Below are positions 9,311 to 20,591 of a DNA stretch of 64,000 bases, in pieces. The stretch is from the NCBI RefSeq assembly GCF_009724245.1, contig NZ_WNNK01000001.1:124001-188000 (forward strand). The letters run 5' to 3'. The DNA comes from Pseudomonas spelaei. GTDB taxonomy: Bacteria > Pseudomonadota > Gammaproteobacteria > Pseudomonadales > Pseudomonadaceae. A program made the translations under genes and the position numbers. The first letter of the stretch is position 1; each line of letters begins with the position of its first letter. Below the pieces are notes generated by a model. It saw only the letters and a program-made list of their open reading frames with translations. It did not search any database and had not been told where the DNA came from.

Positions 9311-10651
9311 CTAGTGGCTCAAGCCGTACTTCTTGACCTTGTCGAACAGCGTGGTCTTGGCCATGCCCAGTTCCTGACTGGCCTGGGTCAGGTTGCCACC
9401 GCTGCGCTGCAAGGCGTCGTTGAGCAGGTTGCGTTCGAAGGCTTCCACCGCTTCAGTGAAGGCCAAGCCGTTGTTGCCGCTGCTGGCGCCGCTTTTCTTG
9501 AAGGCTGGCAATCCCAGGGCAAAGCGTTCGGCAACGTTGCGCAGTTCGCGTACGTTGCCCGGCCAGTCGTGGCTCATCAGGTTGGACAGGGTCTGGTTGT
9601 CCAGGTCCGGTGCAGTGCGGTCAAAACGCAGTGACGACTGCTGTAGAAAGTGTTCGAACAACTGCAGGATGTCTTCCCGGCGCTCGCGCAGGGGCGGCAG
9701 TTCCAGGGTCACCACGTTGAGGCGGTAATACAGGTCGCTGCGAAACTGGTTGGCGCGGCTCAGGTCATCAAGGTCGGACTTGGTGGCGGCAATGACCCGG
9801 CAATCTACCGCCACGCTCTGGTTTGAACCCAGGCGTTCCAGTGTGCGTTCCTGCAACACCCGCAATAGCTTGATCTGCAGGTTCATCGGCATGCTTTCCA
9901 CTTCATCGAGAAACAGCGTGCCTTGGTGGGCGTGCTCGATCTTGCCGATCCGCCGTTTGCCGGCGCCGGTGAAGGCGTTGGCTTCGTGGCCGAAAATTTC
10001 GCTTTCGAACAGGTTCTCCGGCAGGCCGCCGCAGTTCAGGGCCACGAACTGATGAGCGTGGCGGCGACTGAAATCGTGCAGGCAACGGGCAACCAACTCC
10101 TTGCCGGTACCGGTTTCGCCTTCGATCAGCACGTTGGCTGAGGTGTCGGCGACGTTGGCGATCAACTCCCGCAGGTTTTGCATGGCGGGTGAGCGGCCGA
10201 TGATCCGTCCTTCCAGGGAGTCGCGCTCGGCCAGTTGCCGACGCAACGACCAGACTTCCCGAGCCAGACCGCGCTGTTCCAGGGCACGGCGAGCGACGTC
10301 CACCAGGCGCTCGGGGGAGAAGGGTTTCTCCATGAAGTCATAAGCGCCGTTGCGCATGGCACCGACGGCCATGGAGATGTCGCCGTGGCCGGTGATCAGT
10401 ACCACCGGCAGGCTCTTGTCCAACGCCTTGAGACGGGTCAGCAGTTCCAGCCCGTCGATGCCCGGCAGGCGAATATCGCTGATGACAATACCGGCAAAGT
10501 TTTCACCGACCCGAGTCAGGGCTTCCTCGGCACTGTTGACGCCAATGCTGGGAATGTCTTCCAGGGCCAGGGCTTGCTGGCAGCCGAGCAGTACATGGGG
10601 GTCATCTTCGACGATCAGGACGGTCAGGTCGGTGTTGTGTTCGGTATTCAT
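9311..10651 (-). CDS. aauR: Sigma-54 response regulator AauR (DctD-like) for acidic amino acid uptake
   Basis: A 446-residue regulator: receiver with Asp59 (VISDIRLPG), AAA+ domain with Walker A GETGTGKE, sigma-54 loop NAFTGA and FLDEVES, and a Fis-type C-terminal helix-turn-helix (LTQASQELGMAKTTLFDKVKKYG). Its ATG overlaps the aauS stop by 4 bp. The DctD family also serves dicarboxylate uptake, but the adjacent glutamate/aspartate ABC importer genes and a sigma-54 promoter before aatJ support the AauR assignment known from P. putida. Confidence 0.85.
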   Translation of the reverse strand: MNTEHNTDLTVLIVEDDPHVLLGCQQALALEDIPSIGVNSAEEALTRVGENFAGIVISDIRLPGIDGLELLTRLKALDKSLPVVLITGHGDISMAVGAMRNGAYDFMEKPFSPERLVDVARRALEQRGLAREVWSLRRQLAERDSLEGRIIGRSPAMQNLRELIANVADTSANVLIEGETGTGKELVARCLHDFSRRHAHQFVALNCGGLPENLFESEIFGHEANAFTGAGKRRIGKIEHAHQGTLFLDEVESMPMNLQIKLLRVLQERTLERLGSNQSVAVDCRVIAATKSDLDDLSRANQFRSDLYYRLNVVTLELPPLRERREDILQLFEHFLQQSSLRFDRTAPDLDNQTLSNLMSHDWPGNVRELRNVAERFALGLPAFKKSGASSGNNGLAFTEAVEAFERNLLNDALQRSGGNLTQASQELGMAKTTLFDKVKKYGLSH

Positions 10652-12549
10652 GTCGACTCGCCGGGTTGAGGGCCTGCCAGGGGCAGGCTCAGGACAAAGG
10701 CTGTACCACCGTTGAGCGGGTGCTCGACGGCAAGCGTGCCGCCGGTGGCCGCCGCCAGGCTTGCCGACAGGGTCAGGCCAAGGCCCAGTCCCTGTTCGCC
10801 GGGTTTGGTGGTGAAAAAGGGTTCGAACAAATGCTTGCGGGTTTGCGCGTCAATACCATGCCCGTTGTCGCGTACCCGCAGGCGGTATTTGCCGTCGACG
10901 GTGTCACCCTCCAGCCACAGTTCGGGAGCCGGTTGCGCCTGCATGGCGTCCAGGGCGTTGCCGATCAGGTTGACCAGGATTTGCTCCAGCCGGGTCTGGT
11001 CGATTTGCAATTGCGCGGGCGTGAAGTTGCGGTGCAGGGTCAGCGGCAAGCTGTCCAGGCGGCTGCCCAGGACCTGAAAGGTCGCGTCTACCGCCTTGAC
11101 CAGGCTCGCTTCGCCCTGGTCGTCGCCGCGCCTTGCAAAGGAGCGCAGGCTGGCGGTGATGCGGCCCATGCGGTCGATCAGTTCGTTGATGGTCTTGAGG
11201 TTGGCGCTGGCGGTGTCCAGGGCGCCGCGTTCGAGGAAGCGCACGGTGTTGCCTGACAGCGTACGCAGGGCGGCCAAAGGCTGGTTCAATTCATGGGCGA
11301 TGCTGGTGGACATCTGGCCGATGGCGGCCAGCTTGCCGGCCTGGACCAGTTCATCCTGGGCCCGGCGCAAGGTTTCTTCGGCCAGGCGTCGTTCGCGGAT
11401 CTGGCTCTTGAGTCGCTCATTGCTGGCCCGCAGGTCGGTGGTGCGTTCGGCGATGCGGCGCTCCAACTGATTATTGGCTTCCTGCAAGGCTTCCCGTGCA
11501 GCGAGGCGGGTGGCGATAACCTTGCGCCGCTCGTTCCAGGCGATCAACAGAAAGGCCACCAAGGCAAAGGCCACGGCCACCAGAATGCCCTGGTTGACCG
11601 CTGCCTGGCGCAGGTCATGCAGGGGCGTCAGCAGAGTGAAGTTCCACGGTGTGTCACTCAGGGGGCGGGTCTGGGCCAGGTAGCTGACTTCGTTGTCGTC
11701 GGCCACCACTTCGCTGTTGGCCGGGAAGGTCAATTTTTCCGTGCCTTCATTAAGACGCTCGCGGGCCAGGGGTTCCAGCTCGTTGAGGGTTGCCCAGTAA
11801 TATTGCAGGCTGCGGGCCAGACGCTCCTTGGTGTCATCACTCAAGGGACGCACGGCCTTGAGGCGGCGCGCTGGGTCGCTGGACAGAATGATGATGCCGT
11901 TCTCGTCACTGACGAAGGCTTCCAGGCGTGCCCGTTGCCAGCGTTCTTCCAGTGCTTCCAGGCGCACTTTTACCACCGCGACGCCGATGATCTTGCCGTG
12001 TTCTTCCAGGCCATGGGCCAGGTAGTAACCCGGCTCGCCGTTGGTGCTGCCGATGCCGTAGAACCGACCGGGTTGGCCGCGCACCGCATTCTGGAAATAG
12101 GCGCGAAAGGACAGGTCTTCTCCCAGGTAACTGTCAGCATCGCGCCAGTTACTGGTGGCCAACACACGGCCGGTGGTGTCCATCACATAAATGGCTCGAC
12201 TGCGGCTACGCCGGTTCAGGCCCTCGAGGTAATCGTTGACGGTCTTGCGGTGTTCGGCAGAGGGCTCAGCCAGCAACTTGGAGACGCTGGACTCCAGCTC
12301 CAGGAGGCTGGGCAGGTAGGTGTATTTGCTGATCTCACTCTCGACGGTGCGGGCGTGCAGCTCCAACTGACGCTCGCCGTTCTCGCCCAGGGTGCGGATT
12401 CCGTAGTATTCGCTGATCCAGAAGCCGATATAACCCAGGCCGATCATCAGCAGGATGATCAACGGCGGCAGGAACAATTGGCGAATCAGACGAGGCTTCA
12501 CGGCAAGTGATGGCGGTGCGGCGCGATAGAGAGTGGGGTCGCATTTCAT
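10648..12549 (-). CDS. aauS: Sensor histidine kinase AauS (DctB-like)
   Basis: A 633-residue kinase with an N-terminal transmembrane helix (LFLPPLIILLMIGLGYIGFW), a roughly 260-residue periplasmic double-PAS sensor, a second helix (GILVAVAFALVAFLLIAW), a coiled coil, H-box STSIAHELNQPLAALRT and ATPase boxes NLIGNALDAM and GLGLGLTLS. This is the DctB architecture, which senses dicarboxylates; next to aatJQMP it probably senses glutamate/aspartate. The ATG at 12549 is preferred to a GTG one codon earlier. Confidence 0.85.
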   Translation of the reverse strand: MKCDPTLYRAAPPSLAVKPRLIRQLFLPPLIILLMIGLGYIGFWISEYYGIRTLGENGERQLELHARTVESEISKYTYLPSLLELESSVSKLLAEPSAEHRKTVNDYLEGLNRRSRSRAIYVMDTTGRVLATSNWRDADSYLGEDLSFRAYFQNAVRGQPGRFYGIGSTNGEPGYYLAHGLEEHGKIIGVAVVKVRLEALEERWQRARLEAFVSDENGIIILSSDPARRLKAVRPLSDDTKERLARSLQYYWATLNELEPLARERLNEGTEKLTFPANSEVVADDNEVSYLAQTRPLSDTPWNFTLLTPLHDLRQAAVNQGILVAVAFALVAFLLIAWNERRKVIATRLAAREALQEANNQLERRIAERTTDLRASNERLKSQIRERRLAEETLRRAQDELVQAGKLAAIGQMSTSIAHELNQPLAALRTLSGNTVRFLERGALDTASANLKTINELIDRMGRITASLRSFARRGDDQGEASLVKAVDATFQVLGSRLDSLPLTLHRNFTPAQLQIDQTRLEQILVNLIGNALDAMQAQPAPELWLEGDTVDGKYRLRVRDNGHGIDAQTRKHLFEPFFTTKPGEQGLGLGLTLSASLAAATGGTLAVEHPLNGGTAFVLSLPLAGPQPGEST

Positions 12550-12617
12550 CACAGATGCCTTGGGTCAACCAGAGCTCAACCAAGCCGAACACGGTCTGCG
12601 AAACAGTGAAGATCAAA

Positions 12618-12710
12618 AGTGGGAGCGGGCTTGCCCGCGATGGCGGTATGTCAGGTGTCAGTAGATTGACTGGCAAATCGCTATCGCGGGCAAGCCCGCT
12701 CCCACATTTG
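12618..12710. repeat. Inverted pair of REP elements
   Basis: GTGGGAGCGGGCTTGCCCGCGAT and its inverted copy flank a spacer of about 45 bp, giving a long hairpin between aatP and aauS. It may separate importer expression from two-component expression. Confidence 0.8.
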
Positions 12711-12740
12711 TCCGGTTTCGACAGTGAGAGCGGTGTGCTT

Positions 12741-13475
12741 TTAGTGCTGCAGGATTTTCTCAAGGAAGTGCTGCGCACGCTCGGAACGGGCACTGATGTC
12801 GCCGAAGAACTCCTCTTTCGGGCAGTCTTCGATGATCTTGCCGGCGTCCATGAAGATCACCCGGTCCGCGACCTTGCGGGCGAAACCCATTTCGTGGGTT
12901 ACGCACATCATGGTCATGCCTTCCTGGGCCAGTTGCACCATCACATCCAGTACTTCGTTGACCATTTCCGGGTCCAGCGCCGAGGTCGGTTCGTCGAACA
13001 GCATGACGATCGGGTCCATGGCCAGCGCACGGGCAATCGCCACACGCTGTTGCTGGCCGCCGGAAAGCTGGCCCGGGTGCTTGTGAGCGTGAGCCGACAG
13101 ACCTACACGCTCCAGCAGTTGCAGGCCTTTCTTGGTGGCTTCTTCCTTGCTGCGTCCCAACACCTTGATCTGCGCGATGGTCAGGTTTTCGGTGATGGTC
13201 AGGTGCGGAAACAGCTCAAAGTGCTGGAACACCATGCCGACGCGCGAGCGCAGTTTTGGGAGATTGGTCTTCGGGTCGGCGATGGACGTGCCATCGACTA
13301 CCACATCACCTTTCTGGAACGGCTCCAGGGCGTTGACGCATTTGATCAAGGTGGATTTGCCGGAGCCGGACGGTCCGCACACCACGATCACTTCGCCTTT
13401 TTTAACCTCGGTGCTGCAATCGGTCAGCACCTGGAAGTCGCCATACCACTTGTTGATGTTCTTGATAGAGATCAT
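12741..13475 (-). CDS. aatP: Acidic amino acid ABC transporter ATPase AatP (GltL-like)
   Basis: A 244-residue polar amino acid ABC ATPase: Walker [11 protein letters not shown]-loop, signature [15 protein letters not shown], Walker [15 protein letters not shown] and H-loop VTHE. It energises glutamate/aspartate import on the cytoplasmic face. Its start overlaps the aatM stop by 4 bp (ATGA). The length and motifs match GltL/GlnQ enzymes. Confidence 0.88.
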   Translation of the reverse strand: MISIKNINKWYGDFQVLTDCSTEVKKGEVIVVCGPSGSGKSTLIKCVNALEPFQKGDVVVDGTSIADPKTNLPKLRSRVGMVFQHFELFPHLTITENLTIAQIKVLGRSKEEATKKGLQLLERVGLSAHAHKHPGQLSGGQQQRVAIARALAMDPIVMLFDEPTSALDPEMVNEVLDVMVQLAQEGMTMMCVTHEMGFARKVADRVIFMDAGKIIEDCPKEEFFGDISARSERAQHFLEKILQH

Positions 13476-14143
13476 ACGGCAAACCTTTTTTGCAGACGCT
13501 TGACCAGCAGCGAGGCGGAAAAGCTGATGATGAAGTAGACGACACCGGCGAAGATCAGGAACTCATTGGAGCGGCCAATGATGTCGCCATTGGAGCGGGC
13601 GGAGTTGAGGAAGTCCACCAGGCCCACGGTGTAGACCAGCGAGGTGTCCTGGAACAGGATGATCGACTGTTGCAGCAGCAACGGCGTCATCTTGCGGAAC
13701 GCCTGGGGCAGGATGATCAAGCGCATGGTCTGGCCGTAGCTCATGCCCATGGCCTGCGCTGCGGCCATTTGGCCTTTGGGGATCGACTGCACACCGGCCC
13801 GCACGATTTCGCAGAAGTACGCCGCCTCGAACATCATGAACGCCACGACGCAGGAGGTGAACGCACCGATCGGCGTATCTTCGCCTGTAATCCAGCGCAG
13901 CACGAACGGTACCGCCAGGTAGAACCAGGTGATCACCAGCAGCAGCGGGATCGAACGGAAATAGTTCACATAGGCGCCGGCCAGGCGGGACAGCAGTTTG
14001 TTGGAGGACAGGCGCATCAGCGCGAGGATCGTCCCGATGATGATCCCGCCGACCACACCCATGACCATCAGCTTCAAGGTCATGACCATGCCGTTCCACA
14101 AGCCGGGAATGGCGGGGATGATGCCGCTGAAATCGAATTCCAT
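13472..14143 (-). CDS. aatM: Amino acid ABC transporter permease AatM (GltK-like)
   Basis: A 223-residue HisM-type permease with five hydrophobic segments and the EAA-type loop [23 protein letters not shown] that contacts the ATPase. It pairs with the upstream permease to form the membrane channel. The start overlaps the previous stop by 1 nt (TAATG). Confidence 0.87.
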   Translation of the reverse strand: MEFDFSGIIPAIPGLWNGMVMTLKLMVMGVVGGIIIGTILALMRLSSNKLLSRLAGAYVNYFRSIPLLLVITWFYLAVPFVLRWITGEDTPIGAFTSCVVAFMMFEAAYFCEIVRAGVQSIPKGQMAAAQAMGMSYGQTMRLIILPQAFRKMTPLLLQQSIILFQDTSLVYTVGLVDFLNSARSNGDIIGRSNEFLIFAGVVYFIISFSASLLVKRLQKRFAV

Positions 14144-14889
14144 TATTTACCCCCCACGGAGATCAGGCCGGGCACTGCGACTTTCTTCTCGACCACACGC
14201 ATCAGCAGCATCAGGCTCATGTTCAAGGTGAAGTAAATCAGCGTGGCCAGGGTGAAGGCCTCGAACAGGTTGGCCGAAAACTCGGCGGTCTGTTTGGTTT
14301 GCGCCAGCAGTTCCATCAAGCCGATCAGGGACGCCACCGAGGAGTTCTTGAAGACGTTGAGGAACTCCGAGGTAAGCGGCGGAATGATGATCCGGTAAGC
14401 CTGGGGCAGCAGCACGTTCCAGTAGATCTGCGGCAGCTTGAAGCCCATGGCGCGCGCGGCGGATTCCTGGCCGCGTGGCAGCGCCTGAATGCCGGTGCGC
14501 ACTTGCTCGCACACACGGGCGGCAGTGAACAGGCCCAGGCATACGACGACGCTCAGGTAGGCCGAGGTGGTCGGATTGAGGTCTTGTTTGTACCAGTCTT
14601 GCAGGTTCTGCGGCAGCAGGTCGGGTATCAGGAAATACCAGATGAACAGCTGAACCAGCAGCGGTACGTTACGAAACAGTTCCACGTAGCAGGTCGCGAT
14701 GCCCGATACGATGCGGTTTGGCACGGTGCGCATGACGCCGAGTACGGAGCCCAGCAGCAAGGCGATGATCCATGCCACGACGGCAATAGCGATGGTCCAG
14801 CCCAGGCCAGCGATGTACCAGTCGAGATAAGTCTCGCTGCCAACGCCGGTGGACTTGAAGAACACGCCCCAGTCCCAGTTGTAATTCAT
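14143..14889 (-). CDS. aatQ: Amino acid ABC transporter permease AatQ (GltJ-like)
   Basis: A 248-residue permease beginning MNYNWDWGVFF, with membrane helices and an EAA loop VCEQVRTGIQALPRGQESAARAMG. I placed the start at 14889 because the residues encoded further upstream (MYIDRSRGETL) do not resemble the family and GGGGAGA lies just before this ATG. It is separated from aatJ by about 195 bp containing a strong hairpin, a usual arrangement that lets the binding protein be made in excess. Confidence 0.87.
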   Translation of the reverse strand: MNYNWDWGVFFKSTGVGSETYLDWYIAGLGWTIAIAVVAWIIALLLGSVLGVMRTVPNRIVSGIATCYVELFRNVPLLVQLFIWYFLIPDLLPQNLQDWYKQDLNPTTSAYLSVVVCLGLFTAARVCEQVRTGIQALPRGQESAARAMGFKLPQIYWNVLLPQAYRIIIPPLTSEFLNVFKNSSVASLIGLMELLAQTKQTAEFSANLFEAFTLATLIYFTLNMSLMLLMRVVEKKVAVPGLISVGGK

Positions 14890-15040
14890 TAGGGTCTCCC
14901 CTCGAGATCGATCGATGTACAAGCACCCGCTTGGGGAAAATCCATTCCCGCCTGACGTTGATCGTCAGGCACACACGATCGGCTCGAAAACCACCGGGTC
15001 GAGTGTTCCAAAAATTATTGCCAGCAGGTAGTAACAGACG

Positions 15041-15066
15041 CCTGAGGGAGGGTTGGCTCCCTCAGG
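15041..15066 (-). terminator. Intercistronic hairpin between aatJ and aatQ
   Basis: Perfect 10-bp arms CCTGAGGGAG and CTCCCTCAGG with a 6-nt loop, 20 bp after the aatJ stop. There is no U-tract, so it is more likely an mRNA-stabilising or partial-termination element that raises aatJ over the permease genes. Confidence 0.6.
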
Positions 15067-15085
15067 AGATAAGGTTAGTCAGGAA

Positions 15086-16012
15086 TCAGATTTTTACTTC
15101 CGGAGCAGGCTTGTCGGTCGGGTTCTGAATCAGTTCCTTGACCTTGTCGCTCATTGGGAAGTTCAGGTTCAGGCCTTTTGGTGGAATCGGGCTTTCGAAC
15201 CACTTGCTGTAGATCTTGTTGATTTCGCCGGATTTGTACAGGCCGACGATGGCGTCATCCACGGCTTTCTTGAAGGCCGGGTCGTCTTTGCGAACCATGC
15301 AAGCGTAGGCTTCAAAGGACTGCGGAGTACCGGTGATGACCCAGTCATCCGGCTTCTTGGCCTTGGCTTCTTCACCGGCCAGCAGGGCGTCGTCCATCAT
15401 GAACGCTACGGCGCGGCCGCTTTCGAGCATTTGGAAGGATTCGCCGTGGTCTTTGGCAGAGATGACGTTCATGCCCATCTGCTTGTCGGCGTTCATCGCT
15501 TTGATGATGCGCTCGGACGTGGTGCCGGCGGTGGTCACGACGTTCTTGCCTTTCAGATCAGCGAAATCGCTGTAGGACGGCTTGCCGTCTTTGTCTTTCT
15601 TGACCAGCAGGCGGGTGCCGATTTCGAACATGTTGATTGTGAAGTCAACTTGCTGGGCGCGTTCGGTGTTGTTGGTGGTGGAGCCGCACTCGATGTCCAC
15701 GGTGCCGTTCTGCACCAGCGGGATACGAGTCTGTGAAGTGACCAGATTGTACTTGGCTTTCAGGTCGGGTTTGTTCAGGTCTTTTTTCAGGGCTTCAACG
15801 ATAGCCAACTGAATGTCGTGGGAGTAGCCCACAGGTTTGCCCGAACCGTCCGCGATGTAGGAAAACGGGATGGAGCTGTCGCGGTGCCCGAGGGTGATGG
15901 TGCCGGAGTCGTTGATTTTCTTCAGTGTGCCGGTGAGTTCGGCGGCGAAAACTGGAGTGCTGATCAGAGCAGCAGCGATAGCTGCGCCCAAAATATGGGG
16001 AACGATGCGCAT
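15086..16012 (-). CDS. aatJ: Periplasmic glutamate/aspartate-binding protein AatJ (GltI-like)
   Basis: A 308-residue family 3 solute-binding protein with a signal peptide (MRIVPHILGAAIAAALISTPVFAA). It shows the family pattern LKKINDSGTITLGHRDSSIPFSY, RIPLVQNGTVDIECGSTTN and the C-terminal INKIYSKWFESPIPPKGLNLNFPMS. It captures acidic amino acids for AatQMP. The ATG at 16012 has GAGGAAG upstream; a TTG one codon earlier is less likely. A sigma-54 promoter lies at 16128-16142. Confidence 0.9.
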   Translation of the reverse strand: MRIVPHILGAAIAAALISTPVFAAELTGTLKKINDSGTITLGHRDSSIPFSYIADGSGKPVGYSHDIQLAIVEALKKDLNKPDLKAKYNLVTSQTRIPLVQNGTVDIECGSTTNNTERAQQVDFTINMFEIGTRLLVKKDKDGKPSYSDFADLKGKNVVTTAGTTSERIIKAMNADKQMGMNVISAKDHGESFQMLESGRAVAFMMDDALLAGEEAKAKKPDDWVITGTPQSFEAYACMVRKDDPAFKKAVDDAIVGLYKSGEINKIYSKWFESPIPPKGLNLNFPMSDKVKELIQNPTDKPAPEVKI

Positions 16013-16029
16013 CAATACTTCCTCGACAT

Positions 16030-16037
16030 TTGTTTTT
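16030..16037 (-). promoter_or_regulatory. Possible Hfq/Crc (CA motif) site in the aatJ leader
   Basis: AAAAACAA on the minus strand fits the AANAANAA pattern bound by Hfq with Crc, just upstream of the aatJ ribosome binding site. Such A-rich sequence can occur by chance. Confidence 0.35.
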
Positions 16038-16127
16038 TTTATGAAGCCGGTTAAGACGGCCCTTTTTGTACAGCGAATGCCTATGGCGGCTCCTGAGGCA
16101 CCTCAGGCAATCGCCTACGAGTGTAGA

Positions 16128-16142
16128 GCATGAGTCGTGCCA
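16128..16142 (-). promoter_or_regulatory. Sigma-54 promoter of aatJQMP
   Basis: On the minus strand TGGCAC-GACTC-ATGC fits the -24/-12 consensus with correct GG-to-GC spacing, about 115 bp before the aatJ ATG. The neighbouring regulator AauR carries the GAFTGA-type loop needed to activate it, matching what is known for aatJ in P. putida. Confidence 0.75.
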
Positions 16143-16278
16143 GGCTTGAAATAAGTTATTAAGTATATGATTTATAACAATATTAACTTTATATGACCGA
16201 CGCTTTTCAAGCGGTTGATCCGGTAAACCGAATCAAGGATGGCATGGCGTTCGGAAAACCGACTATTTGAATGGCCAT

Positions 16279-16313
16279 AAAAAAGCCCCTGAACCTTTCG
16301 GCGCAGGGGCTTT
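16279..16313 (-). terminator. Terminator of the glpFKRD operon
   Basis: Stem AAAGCCCCTG/CAGGGGCTTT with a 12-nt loop followed on the minus strand by a T-tract, 16 bp after the glpD stop. Confidence 0.85.
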
Positions 16314-16328
16314 GTCATGGCAGGTGGA

Positions 16329-17867
16329 TCAGGCCGCTTCAATCTTGCTGCGGTTCTGTTCGACCTTGGCCAGGTAGTGCTGCACGTTTTCCTGTTCTTC
16401 CGGGGTGGTGAACAGGCCCAGCTTGCTGCGACGCCACAGGATGTCCTCAGGGTGCATGGCCCACTCTTCGGCACACAGGTAGTCGACTTCCCGGGTGTAG
16501 AGGCCGCCACCGAGGTGATCGCCCAAGTCTGCCAGCGACTGCACACCTTCCAGCAGGCGCCAGGTGCGGCTGCCATAGGTGGTGGACCAGCGACGGGCGA
16601 TTTCGCTCGGGATCCAGTCGAACTTGTTGCGAATGGCCACGGCCAGGGCTTCTGGGGTGGTCATGTCTTCGCCGCCGGGCAAGGGGGCCTTGGCGGTCCA
16701 GCTTGGCCTCATCTGTGTGAAGTACGGTGCCAGATGGCCCATCGCCGACTCTGCCAGTTTGCGGTAGGTGGTCAGCTTGCCACCGAATACCGACAGCAGA
16801 GGTGCTTCGCCAGTGTTGCCGGACAGCGACAAGGTGTAGTCGCGGGTGATGGCCGATGGGTTGTCCGACTCGTCATTGCACAGTGGACGCACGCCGGAAT
16901 AGGTGCGGACGATATCGTCGCGGCTCAGCTGTTTCTTGAAGTGGGCGTTGACCACCTTCAGCATGTAGTCGGTTTCACCTTCGGTAATCGCCACTTTTGC
17001 CGGGTCGCCGGTGTACTCACGATCGGTGGTGCCGATGATGGTGAAGTGGTTCAGGTACGGAATGGTGAAGACGATGCGCTGGTCTTCGTTCTGCAGGATA
17101 TGCGCGTGGGCGCCTTCGTACAGTTTTGGCACGATCAGATGGCTGCCCTGAATCAAACGGATGCCATAGGGCGAATCCAGCTTCAGGTCGTCCTTGATGA
17201 ACTTGGCAACCCAAGGACCGGCGGCGTTTACCAATGCCCTGGCGCGGATCGAGAACAGGCTGCCGTCGGCCCGTTCCATGTTCATTTCCCACAGACCTTT
17301 GCTGCGGTGAGCGCTGACGCAGCGGGTCTGGGTGTGGACATGGGCACCCTTTTCCCGTGCGGCCATGGCGTTGAGTACCACCAGGCGGGCGTCGTCGACC
17401 CAGCAATCGGAATACTCGAAACCTTTGGTGATTTCGCTTTTCAGCGGGCTGTCCGGGCCGAACTTGAGGCTTTTAGAACCTTCGAGTTTTTCCCGCTTGC
17501 CCAAGTGGTCGTACAGGAACAGGCCGGCACGAATCATCCACGCCGGACGCAGGTGCGGGCGGTGGGGCAGGACAAAGCGCATTTGTTTGACGATGTGCGG
17601 GGCCTTGGCCAGCAGCACTTCCCGTTCAGCCAGGGCTTCGCGCACCAGGCGGAACTCGTAATGTTCCAGGTAACGCAGGCCGCCGTGGATCAGCTTGCTG
17701 CTGGCCGAGGAGGTGTGGCTGGCCAAGTCGTCCTTTTCGCAAAGGAATACCGACAAACCGCGACCGGCTGCGTCTGCTGCAATGCCGACGCCATTGATCC
17801 CGCCACCAATAACGGCGACATCATAGACTTCGGCAAGCGGTTGAGCAGGCAAGGTAGAAGGGTTCAT
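16329..17867 (-). CDS. glpD: Aerobic glycerol-3-phosphate dehydrogenase
   Basis: A 512-residue FAD enzyme that oxidises sn-glycerol-3-phosphate to dihydroxyacetone phosphate and feeds the quinone pool at the inner membrane. The N-terminal dinucleotide fold VIGGGINGVGIAADAAGRG and the following LIHGGLRYLEHYEF are characteristic. I chose the ATG at 17867 (MNPSTLPAQ). Last gene of the glpF-glpK-glpR-glpD set, with its own upstream region of about 290 bp containing an REP pair, so it may also have a separate promoter. Confidence 0.95.
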   Translation of the reverse strand: MNPSTLPAQPLAEVYDVAVIGGGINGVGIAADAAGRGLSVFLCEKDDLASHTSSASSKLIHGGLRYLEHYEFRLVREALAEREVLLAKAPHIVKQMRFVLPHRPHLRPAWMIRAGLFLYDHLGKREKLEGSKSLKFGPDSPLKSEITKGFEYSDCWVDDARLVVLNAMAAREKGAHVHTQTRCVSAHRSKGLWEMNMERADGSLFSIRARALVNAAGPWVAKFIKDDLKLDSPYGIRLIQGSHLIVPKLYEGAHAHILQNEDQRIVFTIPYLNHFTIIGTTDREYTGDPAKVAITEGETDYMLKVVNAHFKKQLSRDDIVRTYSGVRPLCNDESDNPSAITRDYTLSLSGNTGEAPLLSVFGGKLTTYRKLAESAMGHLAPYFTQMRPSWTAKAPLPGGEDMTTPEALAVAIRNKFDWIPSEIARRWSTTYGSRTWRLLEGVQSLADLGDHLGGGLYTREVDYLCAEEWAMHPEDILWRRSKLGLFTTPEEQENVQHYLAKVEQNRSKIEAA

Positions 17868-18057
17868 CGGCTGGCCTCGCAATCTTTTCGTATTGGAATT
17901 CGAACATTAATGTTCATTTGCGAAAATGGTAGCTTATAAACGCAGGCACAGCCAGTCCGCTTCGATTGAAAATACTGATCGAAGGGCGGGGAAAGGGAAA
18001 TGTGTGAACGTAAGTCGGGTGACCGACTCAAGAAATGTTTTGTCAGCTAAGCCTTCA

Positions 18058-18121
18058 TCGCGGGCAAGCCCGCTCCCACAGTTGAAATGCGATCAACTGT
18101 GGGAGCGGGCTTGCCTGCGAT
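18058..18121. repeat. Inverted pair of REP elements after glpR
   Basis: GCGGGCAAGCCCGCTCCCAC and its near-perfect inverse (GTGGGAGCGGGCTTGCC) form a stem of about 26 bp with a 7-nt loop, 34 bp after the glpR stop. It may act as an mRNA end or stabiliser. Confidence 0.85.
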
Positions 18122-18154
18122 AGCAGAGGAACAGGCGATGAAGGTGACGGAGGG

Positions 18155-18910
18155 TTAAACCACTTCCAGGCGAATCTTGTTCTGATTGAGCAACTGCACC
18201 AGCGCCGGAACCGGCTGCTGATCGGTGACTAAACAATCAATCAAACTGATTGGTCCCAGACGAATCATGGCATTGCGCCCGAACTTGCTGGAGTCTGCTG
18301 CCAGAATCACCTTGCGTGCATTGGCGATGATCGCCTGGGACACCCGCACTTCCTGGTAATCGAAATCCAGCAGGCTGCCATCTTCATCGATACCGCTGAT
18401 ACCCACCAGTGCGAAATCGACCTTGAACTGATTGATAAAGTCCACGCTGGCCTGGCCCACCACGCCACCGTCACGGCGTACGTTGCCGCCGGTCAACAGC
18501 ACATCAAAGTCATCCTTGGCACTGAGCATCGTGGCGACATTGAGGTTGTTGGTGATGATTTTCAGGTGGCTGTGGTTCAACAGCGCCCGAGCGATGGATT
18601 CGGTGGTGGTGCCGATATTGATGAACAGGGAGGCGTGATCGGGGATCTGCGCCGCAATCGCTTCGCCGATACGCTGTTTCTCGTCGCGCATCTGGTCGGC
18701 ACGCATGGCGTACTCGGTGTTCTCGACGCTGGAGTCATAAGCCGCGCCGCCGTGGTAGCGACGCAACAGATTATCTTGGGCGAGTTGATTGATATCACGG
18801 CGGATGGTTTGCGGGGTGACAACGAACAGCTGCGCCATTTCCTCGATGCTCACATAGCCGCGTTCGCGGACGAGTTCGAGGATTTGCTGCTGGCGGGGAG
18901 GCAGATTCAT
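18155..18910 (-). CDS. glpR: Glycerol-3-phosphate regulon repressor (DeoR family)
   Basis: A 251-residue DeoR repressor. The N-terminal winged helix-turn-helix ([38 protein letters not shown]) precedes the sugar-phosphate binding domain ([29 protein letters not shown]). The start at 18910 has AAAGGA upstream. It lies between glpK and glpD as in other pseudomonads and is expected to repress the glp genes until glycerol-3-phosphate binds. Confidence 0.93.
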   Translation of the reverse strand: MNLPPRQQQILELVRERGYVSIEEMAQLFVVTPQTIRRDINQLAQDNLLRRYHGGAAYDSSVENTEYAMRADQMRDEKQRIGEAIAAQIPDHASLFINIGTTTESIARALLNHSHLKIITNNLNVATMLSAKDDFDVLLTGGNVRRDGGVVGQASVDFINQFKVDFALVGISGIDEDGSLLDFDYQEVRVSQAIIANARKVILAADSSKFGRNAMIRLGPISLIDCLVTDQQPVPALVQLLNQNKIRLEVV

Positions 18911-19007
18911 GGGGCGTCCTTTGGGCTGCCGTACAAAAAAGTGGCCCATGATGACGCAGGAATCTGCTCCCTGCCAGTTACAACCCTATATGGGTCCAGC
19001 CGCTGGC

Positions 19008-20582
<1,575 letters not shown>

Positions 20583-20591
20583 CTAGCACTG

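Noticed and set aside
11293..12510. 405-codon open frame on the plus strand
   Set aside because: Antisense to the aauS kinase gene, whose domains and overlaps with neighbours are clear; composition is that of a shadow frame.
9311..12549. DctB/DctD dicarboxylate regulators
   Set aside because: The protein families match, but adjacency to aatJQMP and a sigma-54 promoter before aatJ favour AauS/AauR.
16317..17939. 540-codon open frame on the plus strand
   Set aside because: Antisense to glpD, which has all expected motifs.
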